DNA from: Streptomyces xiamenensis
Lineage (GTDB): Bacteria; Actinomycetota; Actinomycetes; Streptomycetales; Streptomycetaceae
Direction of reading: 5' to 3'
NCBI RefSeq assembly: GCF_000993785.3
Contig: NZ_CP009922.3
Location: forward strand, 62,001-126,000
DNA: 64,000 nucleotides
Below, one piece after another: positions 41,808-50,700 of the stretch; the first letter of the stretch is position 1, and every line of letters starts with the position of its first letter. Made by a program: the position numbers and the translations under genes. The notes under the pieces were generated by a model. It was not told where the DNA came from. It ran no database searches and saw only the letters and a list, made by a program, of their open reading frames with translations.

Positions 41808-41829
41808 TTGGATCCAAGATTGGATCCAA
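41808..41829. promoter_or_regulatory. tandem TTGGATCCAA operators for the GntR regulator
   Basis: The perfect palindrome TTGGATCCAA occurs at 41808-41817 and again at 41820-41829, a 12-base repeat about 15-35 bases upstream of the ATPase start. TAGCTT read on the minus strand at about 41833-41828 could be a -10. Doubled palindromes at this place fit cooperative repression by the operon's own GntR protein. Confidence 0.65.
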
Positions 41830-41958
41830 AAGCTACGAGGCAGGTATTACAGGCGAATGACGCGGTGAGGGGTGCGTGTAACGGTTTGCCGCGTGCGGGT
41901 CCTGACCTCCGTGGGAGCGAGGTGCAGGGGGCCCAGTGGGCTCGCCGGCCGACGCCGA

Positions 41959-43056
41959 CTACAGCACCGCGATGTCCAGGGGGCGGTGGCCGACCGGGAG
42001 TCGCCGGGTGGTGCCGGCGGCCAGGTCGACGACCGTGATGCCGTCCCAGTAGCCGTCGCGGGTGAAGCCGCCGGTGACGAACGCGGTGCCGCCGTCCGCC
42101 GAGAGCACGACGTTCTCGTGCGGGCCCTCCAGCGGGATCAGCCGTTCGCGGCCGTCCGGTGCGCGGACGGTGAGGCTCGGCTCGCCCGTGGCGGCACCGA
42201 TGGGACCGGTGCCCACCACCAGCAGGGTGCCGTCCGGTGCCACGGTGACGCCGTGCTGGTGAGTGTCAGCGGTCATCGGCTCGACCGTCGACTCCCCGGT
42301 GTGCGGGTCGACGACGACGAGCCGTTCGCCTTCGAAGGGCAGTAGCAGATGTCCGTCACCGGGGCGCACAGCCGCGTAGTGCGGCTTGAGCCAGGAGGCG
42401 AGGCCGCCCTCGGTGCCGTAGGGCGCGACCTCGATGCGGCGCGGAGGGGAACCGTCCGCACGCACGACCGTCATGTCGAACGAGTCGTGATTGGTGACGT
42501 ACACCTGCGACCCGTCCTGCGCCACGTCGATGTCGAAGGGCCGCCGGCCGACCGGGACGGTGCGGGTGACCTGGAGCGAGGCGGTGTCGATCGTCTCCAG
42601 GACTCCGCTGTCGCCGGGCACGTTCACACCGACGTGAACCCGCGACCCATCGGGGGAAAGAGCGATGCCCATGCCGCCACTCCGGTACTCACCGGTGGCC
42701 GGCGGCCCGGTCTGTGTCCGGTACGGGACGAGGGCCAGCCGCTCCCGGGCACGGGTGTCGACCACGGCCACTCCCTCCGCGGTCGCGACCCAGGCCCGGC
42801 CGTCACCGCCGACGGCCAGGCCGTACGGCGCGGTGCCCACCCGCACGGAGTCGCTGTCTCCCGTGGCGGGGTCGACGAACGACACACTGTCGCTCCCGAA
42901 ATCGGTGACGAGCAGCGTGCCGGCGGCGGCCGTTTCCTCCGATGCGGACGCGCTGGCCGCCGAGGGCGGGTCGGCGGACGTCACCGGGCTCGGTGGTTCC
43001 CCGGCACATCCGGCGAGCAGCACTCCGGCCACGGCGAGGAGTAGTGCCCGCTTCAT
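41959..43056 (-). CDS. YncE-like beta-propeller lipoprotein
   Basis: This is a 365-aa lipoprotein: signal [17 protein letters not shown] with Cys17, a Ser/Ala-rich linker (about 20-45), then repeated blades of the 40-residue YVTN/NHL kind. Examples are [60 protein letters not shown] and [10 protein letters not shown] at the end. No catalytic site is apparent; such propellers bind metal or protein partners on the cell surface. ATG 43056 overlaps the stop of the ankyrin gene, so the two are coupled. Confidence 0.85.
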   Translation of the reverse strand: MKRALLLAVAGVLLAGCAGEPPSPVTSADPPSAASASASEETAAAGTLLVTDFGSDSVSFVDPATGDSDSVRVGTAPYGLAVGGDGRAWVATAEGVAVVDTRARERLALVPYRTQTGPPATGEYRSGGMGIALSPDGSRVHVGVNVPGDSGVLETIDTASLQVTRTVPVGRRPFDIDVAQDGSQVYVTNHDSFDMTVVRADGSPPRRIEVAPYGTEGGLASWLKPHYAAVRPGDGHLLLPFEGERLVVVDPHTGESTVEPMTADTHQHGVTVAPDGTLLVVGTGPIGAATGEPSLTVRAPDGRERLIPLEGPHENVVLSADGGTAFVTGGFTRDGYWDGITVVDLAAGTTRRLPVGHRPLDIAVL

Positions 43057-43652
43057 CCGCCGGCCTCGCGCAGCAGGGCCGCCAGGGAGGCGAATCCCCG
43101 GTGTTCGGCGTGCTCCAGGGGCGTGCTCCCCTCCCGGTCGGGCAGGCCGGGAGTCGCGCCGGCGGCGAGCAGCAGGCCGACGATCTCCTCGTAGGCGGGA
43201 CCCCCGTCGCCGAGGATCACCGCCTCCAGCAGAGCGGTCCACCCCAGCCGGTTGACGTGGTCGACATCCATCTCCGTCTCCCGGAGTACGGCCCGTACGT
43301 ACGCCGTGTGACCGCGTTCACACGCAGGGATCAGGGCGATGCCTCCGAAGCGGTTGGTCCGCTTCAGGTCGGGTCCGGCCGGCAGCAGGGTCCGCATCAT
43401 CGCGACACTGCCGGTCACCCCGGTCACCAGCCAGGCGCTGTCCCGGCGATCGTCCTGCGCGTTCGGGTCCGCCCCTGCCGCCACCAGGGCCCGTGCCACG
43501 TCGACATGGTCGGCGAGCGCGGCGAGCAGCAGGGGCGTGCGCCGGTGGTCGTCGGTGACCTCCAGCGGGGCGCCGGCGCGGATCGCCGCGCTCACCGCGG
43601 CGACGTATCCGTGGTGTGAGGCGTGGAGCAGGTCATGGCCTTCGGCGTGCAC
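43053..43652 (-). CDS. ankyrin-repeat protein
   Basis: This is a 199-aa cytoplasmic repeat protein with about five ankyrin units: GHDLLHASHHGYVAAVSAAI, DDHRRTPLLLAALADHVDVA, FGGIALIPACERGHTAYVRA, NRLGWTALLEAVILGD and DREGSTPLEHAEHRGFASLA. No signal or membrane segment is present. It is translationally coupled to the propeller lipoprotein and sits between it and hbpS. Bacterial ankyrin genes are often paired with a catalase or redox protein, and the HbpS/SenSR redox set is adjacent; a partner role for it is inference. Confidence 0.88.
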   Translation of the reverse strand: MHAEGHDLLHASHHGYVAAVSAAIRAGAPLEVTDDHRRTPLLLAALADHVDVARALVAAGADPNAQDDRRDSAWLVTGVTGSVAMMRTLLPAGPDLKRTNRFGGIALIPACERGHTAYVRAVLRETEMDVDHVNRLGWTALLEAVILGDGGPAYEEIVGLLLAAGATPGLPDREGSTPLEHAEHRGFASLAALLREAGG

Positions 43653-43685
43653 AGGGCATCCCTTCGTATGCGGGTGGAACCGGGT

Positions 43686-44234
43686 TCAGCTGAGAGCCAG
43701 CGCGGCGGCGCCGGCGCGCGCGAATTCCTCGTCGAGACTGCCGCTGGGCGCGCCCGCGACGCCGATCCCGGCGACGGGGCTCCCGTCGGCGGTGACGGGC
43801 ACGCCGCCTGGCAGGAACAGTGTCCCCGGGATGTCCCGCAGCGTGGGGGCGCCCTCCAGACGCTCCACGAGCTCGGAGGTCGGGGCGTTCCAGGACACCG
43901 CCGTGTACGCCTTCCGTTCCGCGGACTCGTAGGACTGCGGCCCCGCGCCGTCGCCCCGCAGCGTCACGACGGTGTTGCCGTCGCGATCGACCACCGCGAC
44001 CGTCACCCGCTGGTCCGCCTCCTCGGCGGCGTCCAGGGCGGCCTGGGCGGCGCGGGTGGCCGCGTCGACGGTCAGGCGGTCGCTCTCCCGGAGGTGCCGG
44101 TCGTCGACCGCGTCACGCTGGGAGGCCGCGGGGGAGACGGCGTCGGCCGGGGCATCGGCCTGGGCGGCCACGATGCCCATGGTTCCGGCGGCAAGGGCAA
44201 CCACGGCGGCCGTGACGGTCAGCGCACGCTTCAT
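43686..44234 (-). CDS. hbpS: extracellular haem-binding protein of the HbpS/GlcG family
   Basis: This 182-aa exported protein has a signal peptide KRALTVTAAVVALAAGTMGI ... AQA. The GlcG/HbpS domain follows: LTVDAATRAAQAALDAAEEA, VTVAVVDRDGNTVVTLRGDG, SAERKAYTAVSWNAPTSELV and GGVPVTADGSPVAGIGVAGA. In Streptomyces reticuli HbpS binds haem and iron and modulates the sensor kinase SenS. Here it lies head-to-head with a SenS/SenR-like pair, the known arrangement, which supports the name. Confidence 0.85.
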   Translation of the reverse strand: MKRALTVTAAVVALAAGTMGIVAAQADAPADAVSPAASQRDAVDDRHLRESDRLTVDAATRAAQAALDAAEEADQRVTVAVVDRDGNTVVTLRGDGAGPQSYESAERKAYTAVSWNAPTSELVERLEGAPTLRDIPGTLFLPGGVPVTADGSPVAGIGVAGAPSGSLDEEFARAGAAALALS

Positions 44235-44318
44235 GTCGGGGTCTCTCCTCGTCCTGCGCGGCGGCGGCCCACTGCCGTCCACCCACCGACGATCCTCCGG
44301 CCCTTCCAGCCCCGTCAG

Positions 44319-44338
44319 GGTCGTCCGATCGGATGACC
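44319..44338. promoter_or_regulatory. near-perfect palindrome between hbpS and senS, probable SenR site
   Basis: GGTCGTCCGA-TCGGATGACC has arms that match at 9 of 10 positions. It lies in the shared hbpS/senS control region, about 85 bases from hbpS and 70 from senS. SenR-type regulators bind such repeats; the assignment is from position. Confidence 0.5.
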
Positions 44339-44406
44339 CGGCGGCGCGCGGCACACGGCACCATGGAAGTGTTTGCGCAGTTCGGGCGAGTGGGGCGGAG
44401 GAACCG

Positions 44407-45591
44407 GTGACGCACGAGGAGGCCGCCGCGGAAGCGGACACCCGCCGGCTCGCGGCAGTCATGCACACGGCTTTCGCCCTCCTGCTGAGCGCTTCGCTGG
44501 TCCGGTTCCTGCTGCGTCACCCCGGCGAGCCACGCACGCCGTGGATCCTCGCGCTCTCGCTCACACTGGCCGTTCTGTACGTGCTCGGGTCCCTCCCCGC
44601 TCTCCCCGCGGGCAGCCGGCTGGCCCGGCTGGCCGCCGTCGTGGCCGTCTGGGCGGTGCTCGTCGTCATGGCGCCGAGCTTCGCCTGGTGCGCGGTGCCG
44701 CTGCTGTACACGGGGCTGCGCGTGCTGCCGCCGCGTCCCGCGCTCGCCCTGGTCGGCCTGCTGACCGCGCTCGTCGTCGCCGCGCAGCTCCGGCTCGCCG
44801 ACCGGCTCGACCCCACCGTGCTGCTGGCACCGCCGGCGATCGCCGCCGTCGCCACCGCCGTCTTCGAGCAGATGCGGCGGCAGGCCACCCGGCAGCACGA
44901 GCTCATCGAGACGCTGCTCCGCACCCGCCGCGACCTGGCCGCGACCATGCGCAGGGAGGGAATCCTCACCGAACGCCAGCGCCTCGCCATGGAGATCCAC
45001 GACACCCTGGCCCAGTCCCTGTCCAGCCAGCGGATGCTGCTCCAGGCGGCCGACCGACTCTGGGACACCGACCGGGCCCAGGCGCGCGCCCACGTCCGCA
45101 CCGCCGGGACGGTTGCCGACCACGGCCTCACCGAGGCGCGGCGCTTCGTCCACGACCTCGCCCCCGCCGACCTGGCGCGGGCCGACGGCCTGCCCGAGGC
45201 GCTCGGCGCCCTCGCCGCCCGCACGAGCGGGCCGGAGCTGAGCGTCCACTGCCACATCGAGGGCGCCCGAGACCTCCCGGAAGACACGCAGTCCGCGCTG
45301 CTGCGCATCGCCCAGGGCGCTCTCGCCAACGTCCGCGAGCACGCCGGCGCCACCACCGCCGTGCTCACCCTCACCTTCCTGGAGGACCGTGTGCTGCTCG
45401 ACGTGGCTGACGACGGCCGCGGCTTCGACCCCGCCCTCGCCCTGCCCGGCGAGGGGCCGGCACCGCGCGGCCACGGTCTTCCCGCGATGCGAGCCCGGGC
45501 CGGGCGGCTCGGCGGCGCCCTCACCATCGAGTCCGCGCCGGACCGGGGCACGGTCGTGTCCGTCGCCGTCCCCCTGGAGGGGACGCGGTGA
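44407..45591 (+). CDS. senS: sensor histidine kinase SenS-like
   Basis: This is a 394-aa membrane sensor. Five or so hydrophobic segments fill residues 18-165 (HTAFALLLSASLVRFLLRHP, PWILALSLTLAVLYVLGSLP, VAVWAVLVVMAPSFAWCAVP), with short external loops. HisKA_3 dimerisation motif AMEIHDTLAQSLSSQRML carries the phospho-His, and the ATPase domain has LANVREHAGATTAV and DVADDGRGFDP. GTG 44407 has GGAGGA upstream; the frame is open further back without sense. It is coupled to the response regulator by a GTGA overlap. The HbpS protein encoded divergently would tune its activity in response to haem or oxidative stress. Confidence 0.88.
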   Translation: MTHEEAAAEADTRRLAAVMHTAFALLLSASLVRFLLRHPGEPRTPWILALSLTLAVLYVLGSLPALPAGSRLARLAAVVAVWAVLVVMAPSFAWCAVPLLYTGLRVLPPRPALALVGLLTALVVAAQLRLADRLDPTVLLAPPAIAAVATAVFEQMRRQATRQHELIETLLRTRRDLAATMRREGILTERQRLAMEIHDTLAQSLSSQRMLLQAADRLWDTDRAQARAHVRTAGTVADHGLTEARRFVHDLAPADLARADGLPEALGALAARTSGPELSVHCHIEGARDLPEDTQSALLRIAQGALANVREHAGATTAVLTLTFLEDRVLLDVADDGRGFDPALALPGEGPAPRGHGLPAMRARAGRLGGALTIESAPDRGTVVSVAVPLEGTR

Positions 45592-46244
45592 GCGACGGGC
45601 CCCCGGCTGCCGTGTCAGGGACGAGCGTGCGCGTTCTGGTGTGTGACGACCACGCGGTGGTGCGCGCCGGGCTGATCGCCCTGCTGGGCAGCGCGCCCGG
45701 GCTGGAGGTCGTGGGTGAGGCGGCCGGCGGCGAGGAAGCCGTCGCGGTGGCCGTCCGGCTGCGGCCGGACGTCGTGCTGATGGACCTTCAGCTCGGCGGC
45801 GGGATCGACGGCACCGAGGCCACCCGCCGCATCACGGCCGTCCCCGGCCACGGCCGCGTCCTGGTGCTGACCACCTACGACACCGACGCCGACCTGGCAC
45901 GTGCCATCGAGGCCGGGGCCACGGGCTACCTGCTGAAGGCCGAACGTCCGGAGGAACTGTTCGCCGCCATCCACGCCGCGGCCACCGGGCGCACGTTCCT
46001 GTCCCGGCCCGGTCCCGGCCGCGCCGCGGGCCGGGACCGGGCCGCGCGTCCGCCGCTCACCGCCCGTGAACGCGACATCCTCGCCCAGCTTTCCCAGGGC
46101 CTGGGCAACCGGGACATCGCCCGCGCCCTGTTCATCAGCGAGTCCACGGTCAAGACCCACCTGGGCCGCATCTACGACAAGCTCGGCGTCGACACGCGCG
46201 CCGGCGCCGTGGCGGTGGCCAAGGAACAGCGGCTCCTCCCCTGA
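45588..46244 (+). CDS. senR: response regulator SenR-like (NarL/LuxR class)
   Basis: This 218-aa regulator has a receiver domain with acidic pair VCDDHAVVRAGL, phospho-Asp in VVLMDLQLGG, Thr LVLTTYD and Lys GYLLKAERPEE. A linker (SRPGPGRAAGRDRAARP) leads to a LuxR-type HTH, LTARERDILAQLSQGLGNRD, then FISESTVKTHLGRIYDKLGV. GTG 45588 overlaps senS. It probably binds the palindrome in the hbpS-senS gap and redox genes elsewhere. Confidence 0.92.
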   Translation: MSDGPPAAVSGTSVRVLVCDDHAVVRAGLIALLGSAPGLEVVGEAAGGEEAVAVAVRLRPDVVLMDLQLGGGIDGTEATRRITAVPGHGRVLVLTTYDTDADLARAIEAGATGYLLKAERPEELFAAIHAAATGRTFLSRPGPGRAAGRDRAARPPLTARERDILAQLSQGLGNRDIARALFISESTVKTHLGRIYDKLGVDTRAGAVAVAKEQRLLP

Positions 46245-46787
46245 CCGCGGCGGCCTCTGTTGCGCGGCACGGTCCGGTGGTTGCCGGCTGGAGCGTCTTC
46301 CGCCTGGGCTGGCAGGCTCAATGTGTGGGCGGGGCGCTTCGGGGACCCGGTGGTTCATGGTGCCGGCGGGATTGCGCAGTGATCAGCTCGGACCGGAGGT
46401 GAGCGCGACGATGAGGACCTCGCCGAGACGGTCACCCGCCCGAGCACAGAACCGAGGTCCAGCCGCGCCGGCCCTCCACGTCGACGCGGACGGTGTACAG
46501 GCCGCCCACACGGTCCGGATGCAGCTCACGCCCGTACACGCCGGGGGCGCCAGCTTCGGCTGCGTCAGATCAGAGTCCGGCGGGTCCGCCGATGCCGGGC
46601 TGCTCCTCGCTCACGCCGCTGGCGAACGGATAGCGTGGACGACGTGGTCGTGGTCGTGCCGTGTCTCGGCCCGGGCGCACCGGTGGTCGGGGTTCCCGTC
46701 GGCGCCGTGAACGACCCGGCTTGCGAGGTGGTCACGAAGGGTAAGCTCTTCCCCACCCGGGAGGGCTTTGTGGGGAGGGTCTGCGAC
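46245..46787. other. 543-base stretch without a supported gene
   Basis: This lies between senR and the small-protein/CHAT locus. A minus-strand piece near 46452-46565 reads GVYGRELHPDRVGGLYTVRV then DVEGRRGWTSVLCSGG between two stops and may be a gene remnant. A GGGGAGGG ribosome binding site near 46771 serves the next gene. No clear promoter was recognised. Confidence 0.3.
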
Positions 46788-46973
46788 ATGAGCGAGGATG
46801 TGCACGGAGAAGGTGAGGTCCCGCAGACCGGTGCCGTCCGGATCAACCGTGAAGGCCGGGTGGAGCACTACGACGGCGCCACCTGGCGTCCGTACGGGGA
46901 ATTGCCCGACGATGGCGACCTCTCGGAGCCACGGTTCCGGTTCCACGACGACATCGGCCCCCCACCGCCGTGA
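46788..46973 (+). CDS. 61-aa acidic small protein
   Basis: The reading MSEDVHGEGEVPQTGAVRIN continues with GRVEHYDGATWRPYGELPDD and an acidic, Pro-ending tail. ATG 46788 follows GGGGAGGG by about 10 bases. The stop overlaps the next start by GTGA, so it is coupled to the membrane protein. The HYDG.TW.PY pattern is seen in short actinobacterial proteins of unknown role. I cannot assign a function; its fixed place suggests it belongs to the CHAT locus. Confidence 0.65.
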   Translation: MSEDVHGEGEVPQTGAVRINREGRVEHYDGATWRPYGELPDDGDLSEPRFRFHDDIGPPPP

Positions 46974-47656
46974 CCACCTCGTCCCCCGCAGTGCCGCAGC
47001 TGCCGGATCCCGCCGCGCCGGTCGGGGAACAGACGGCCGTGGTCGGTTCCGCGGACGCCACCGTCGCGGACATGCGTGCCGTGGCGCGCTGGACGATCAT
47101 GGCGAACGCAGCTGTCGGCGGACTGCTGCTCGCAGGCTTCCCGTTGGCGGCCATCGGCAAGATCCATGGCGCGCCCGATATCGCGCTGGCCGGAGGCGGG
47201 CTCACCGTGGCGTTGCTGGGGGTGTTCTGGGCGATCTGGAGCACCGGTGAGGTGCTCACACCCCGGTTCACCACACTGAGGTCCTTGCGGGAGCCCGCCC
47301 TCGCCGATCTGCGCACCGAGATCGACGCCGCTCCGGAGCTGTTTTTCGGACCGTTCGGAACAACGGTGGAGGAGCTCGGCGTGGCTTGTCGACTGCATAC
47401 CACAGTGGCGGTGAACCTGACGGCGTGTCTGGCACAGGAGCGCGACGAGGATCTGCGCACCGAATGGGGCCGTGCCCTCGCAGCCGCGCGTGTCAACATC
47501 GCTCACGCCACCGCTCGCCGCCGGGCTCTGGTGGAACTCGCGCACGCCTGGCAGGTGCGCGGAGCCCTGCGCCGGGCCCGGTTGCAGACGATGCTCGGTG
47601 CGCTGCTCGTCGTGACCGGCACGGTGCTTTTCCTGTTGGCCGCGGACGGGGGCTGA
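46970..47656 (+). CDS. membrane protein with two N-terminal and one C-terminal transmembrane helices
   Basis: This 228-aa protein has hydrophobic segments at residues about 40-60 (TIMANAAVGGLLLAGFPLAA), 68-90 (IALAGGGLTVALLGVFWAIW) and 205-225 (MLGALLVVTGTVLFLLAA). Between them is a helical cytoplasmic part with LRTEIDAAPELFFGPFG and VRGALRRARLQ. The layout is that of the membrane partner encoded beside CHAT or TRADD-N proteins in proposed bacterial conflict systems. GTG 46970 overlaps the small gene. The CHAT gene begins 57 bases after its stop. Function is inferred only from context: anchoring or pore-forming effector, or sensor. Confidence 0.7.
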   Translation: MTTSSPAVPQLPDPAAPVGEQTAVVGSADATVADMRAVARWTIMANAAVGGLLLAGFPLAAIGKIHGAPDIALAGGGLTVALLGVFWAIWSTGEVLTPRFTTLRSLREPALADLRTEIDAAPELFFGPFGTTVEELGVACRLHTTVAVNLTACLAQERDEDLRTEWGRALAAARVNIAHATARRRALVELAHAWQVRGALRRARLQTMLGALLVVTGTVLFLLAADGG

Positions 47657-47713
47657 GCGCTCCCACAGCACGTGCCCGGGGCGCCGGGCCCTTGAGAGGA
47701 GGAGTCGGCAAGA

Positions 47714-50700
47714 TTGAGCACGTCACGGGAGAACGACGCCGCTCGCATGGGTGCCCGAGCCCTGGAGCGGTACGCAAGCTGGGGAGCGGTACGCGATCCA
47801 CGGGTGCTGGAAGAGGCCGTCGACCTCCTGCGGCGCTGTCGTGACCTGCTGCCCGAGGGACATCCGCACCGGGCGGCAGCGCTGGCCCACCTCTGCGCCG
47901 CGTTACGGGACCGGTTCGTGCTGCGCCGGGAGGAGGCTGACCTGGACGCGGCGGTGGACTCCGGGAGAAGGGCGGTGGCCGGCGCGCTCAACACCGACCC
48001 GAACCTGTGGATGTACCGGGCCAACCTCGCGGGTGCCCTCAACACCCTGGTTCAGTACCGGCCGTTGAGTCCGGACAGCATCCTGGACGAGGCTGTCGCC
48101 TGCGCGGCGGCAGCGGCGGGGGCGGTGCCCGTACCTTTTGCGCTGCTGCACTCGCACCTGGGCGTGGCGCTCGCCGCACGCGCCGCGCGGGGCGGCAGTC
48201 GAGCCGGACCGGACTCGCGCAAGGCCGCCGACGCCTTCGAGGCTGCCGTGCGCACAGCGGATCCGCGCGACCCGCAGCTTGCGATGTACTTGACCCACCT
48301 CGGAGTGGCCCTGCACCAGCGGGCCCTGGGCACCGAGGATCCGCGCGAGCGGGCCAGTTCCCTTCGGGAAGCCCTCAACCACACCCGGCGGGCGGCGAAC
48401 CGGTGCTCCCCGGCCGATCCGGAATACGCCCTGTACCTGGGGAACCTGGCCTGCGTGATGGCGACCGTGGCGAAACTCGCCCAGGACGATGCGGACTTCG
48501 ACGTCGCGGTCGATACCGAACGCCGCGACGTGCAGTCCATGCCAGAGGAGTTACGCGCGCGACGGATGTGGCTGCTCGTGGTAGCCCTGCGACTGCGGTA
48601 CGACCGTACGCACGACCCCCGGGACATCGAGGAGGTGATCGAGGTCTGCCGGGAAGCACTCCGATCGCCCGACTGCGGAGCTGTCGGCACGTACCTCCAC
48701 GAGTGGGGCAGCGCCCACCTCGAACGTTTCCGGCAGTCGGGGGACCTGGCGGACGCCGAGGCCGTGATCGGCCTCGCCGAGCGGGCCGTGGCGGCGGCCA
48801 CCGGTGCGGAGCGGGAACGGGCCGAGGCGCTGTTGGCGGAGGCGAAGGCGGTGCAGTACCGACTCGCGGGAGTGAGCGCGGAGGGCGGGGCCGCGGGCCC
48901 CGGCGATGGCGAGGACGCCGCCATCGCCGCGCTGGAGGCCAGCTGCCGCCGATCACCCGCCGGCAGCGTGGAACGTGCCCTCGCACTGTCCGAGTTGGGA
49001 CTCACCTACCTCACACGGGCCATCCGTGAGTGGCACGCGGGCCGTGATGACCCGTCCGGCGCGCTGGACCGGGCCGTCGCGGTCCTGCGGGAGGCGGCGG
49101 AGCCGTGGATGCTCGAAGGGGAACGCGCGCTGCCGGTGCTCTTCAACCTGGGCCGTTCCCTCGGGATGCTGTACGAGCGTTCCGGCGACCTCGCCTTGCT
49201 GGACGAGGCCGTGCGGCATCTGGAAAGCGCCGAGGCCATCGTCGGCAGGAACGGCGCTCCGCAGTCCGCGAAGGTGCTCTCCGCACTCGGCATGGCCCTG
49301 CGGGAGCGCGCCGAGCGGCTGGACACGGTGGCCGACCTGCACCGGGCCGTGGAGCTGACGGAGTCGGCCGTCCGGGCCACGCCCGCCGGTCATCCGGAGC
49401 GCGCGCTGTGTCTCACGCATCTCGGCGCTGCCCTGGTCTCACGCTACGCCCGACTGAACAAGGTGGCGGACTTGCAGGAGGCGGCTCGAGTGAGCCGCGA
49501 GGCCCTCCGCGAGCTGCGGCCCGCGACACCGCCACACGACCGTGCCGGCGTGCTGACGAATCTGGGCGTGGTGCTGCGCCGGGTGTACGAGCGCTCGGGG
49601 GCGTCCGCCGACCTGGACGAAGCCATCGAGGTGCTGCGCATGGCCGTCGAGGCGGCGGCCCCCGGCAGCGAGGGCGCGGGAACAGCCGCCGCCAACTTGT
49701 GTCTCGCGCTGTCCGAATCGCACGACCGCAACGGGACTCTCCAGGAGTTGGACGAGGCGATCGACGCCGGGCGGCTGGCCGTACAGGCGTGGCAGCGGGG
49801 CCACGCGCGGCGGGCTGTGGCGCTCACGAACCTCGCCGTGGTGCTCCTGGACCGCTCCGGGCGACTGGAACGGCGCGGCGATGCGGACGAGGCCGTCCGC
49901 TGCTGCCAGGAGGCCCTGGCCGCAACCCCGGACGGCCACCCGGTACGGGCCAGATGCCTGCTCGGACTCTCCACGGCCTACACCACGCGGTACCTGCTGA
50001 CGCGCTCGGCCACCGACGTGACCGGAGCGATCGACGCGGCGGAGTCGGCGCTGCGGGCCATCCCCGAGGACGACGCGCGCCGGGTGTCCGGCCTCACCGC
50101 CCTGGCCCAAGCGCTCTCCCTCCCCGCCATGCACGGCGAGAGCCACGCCGACCTCGCGAGGGCGTGCGCCGTGTTCCGGGAGGCGGCGGCCGTCGAGGGC
50201 GTGCCGACCAAGGTGCGTTTCGCCACCGCGGCGCACTGGGCGCTGCGGGCCGCGTTGCTTGAGGACTGGACGCAGGCCGTCGACGCCTACCAGGTCGCCC
50301 TTGCCCAGTTGCCGCTGCTCGCCTGGCACGGCCTGGAGCTGGAGGACCGCATCAGCGGGCTGGCCGTCTCGGACAGCATCGCCTGCGACGCGGCCGCTGC
50401 TGCCTTGTCCGATGGCCGGCCGGAGACCGCCCTGCAACTGCTGGAGCTAGGCCGGGGGGTACTCCTGGCCCAGGCCGTGGAAGCCCGCTTCGACACGGCG
50501 CAGTTGGAGGAGCGGCACCCCGCACTCGCCGAGCGCACAGCGGAGATCCGCCAGGCCCTTCACTCGGCCGAATCCTCCTTCGCCGATCCCGCGACACCAG
50601 CCGGCAAGCACCGGGCCGATGCCCGCGAGCGCCGCGAACTCGTCGCAGAACTGGACGGGTTGATCCATGAGGCGTACCGCCTGCTCGGACTGGACGACTA

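Noticed and set aside
46635..46787. Longer N-terminus (start at 46635) for the small protein upstream of the membrane protein
   Set aside because: The extra residues are low complexity, and ATG 46788 has a strong GGGGAGGG ribosome binding site.
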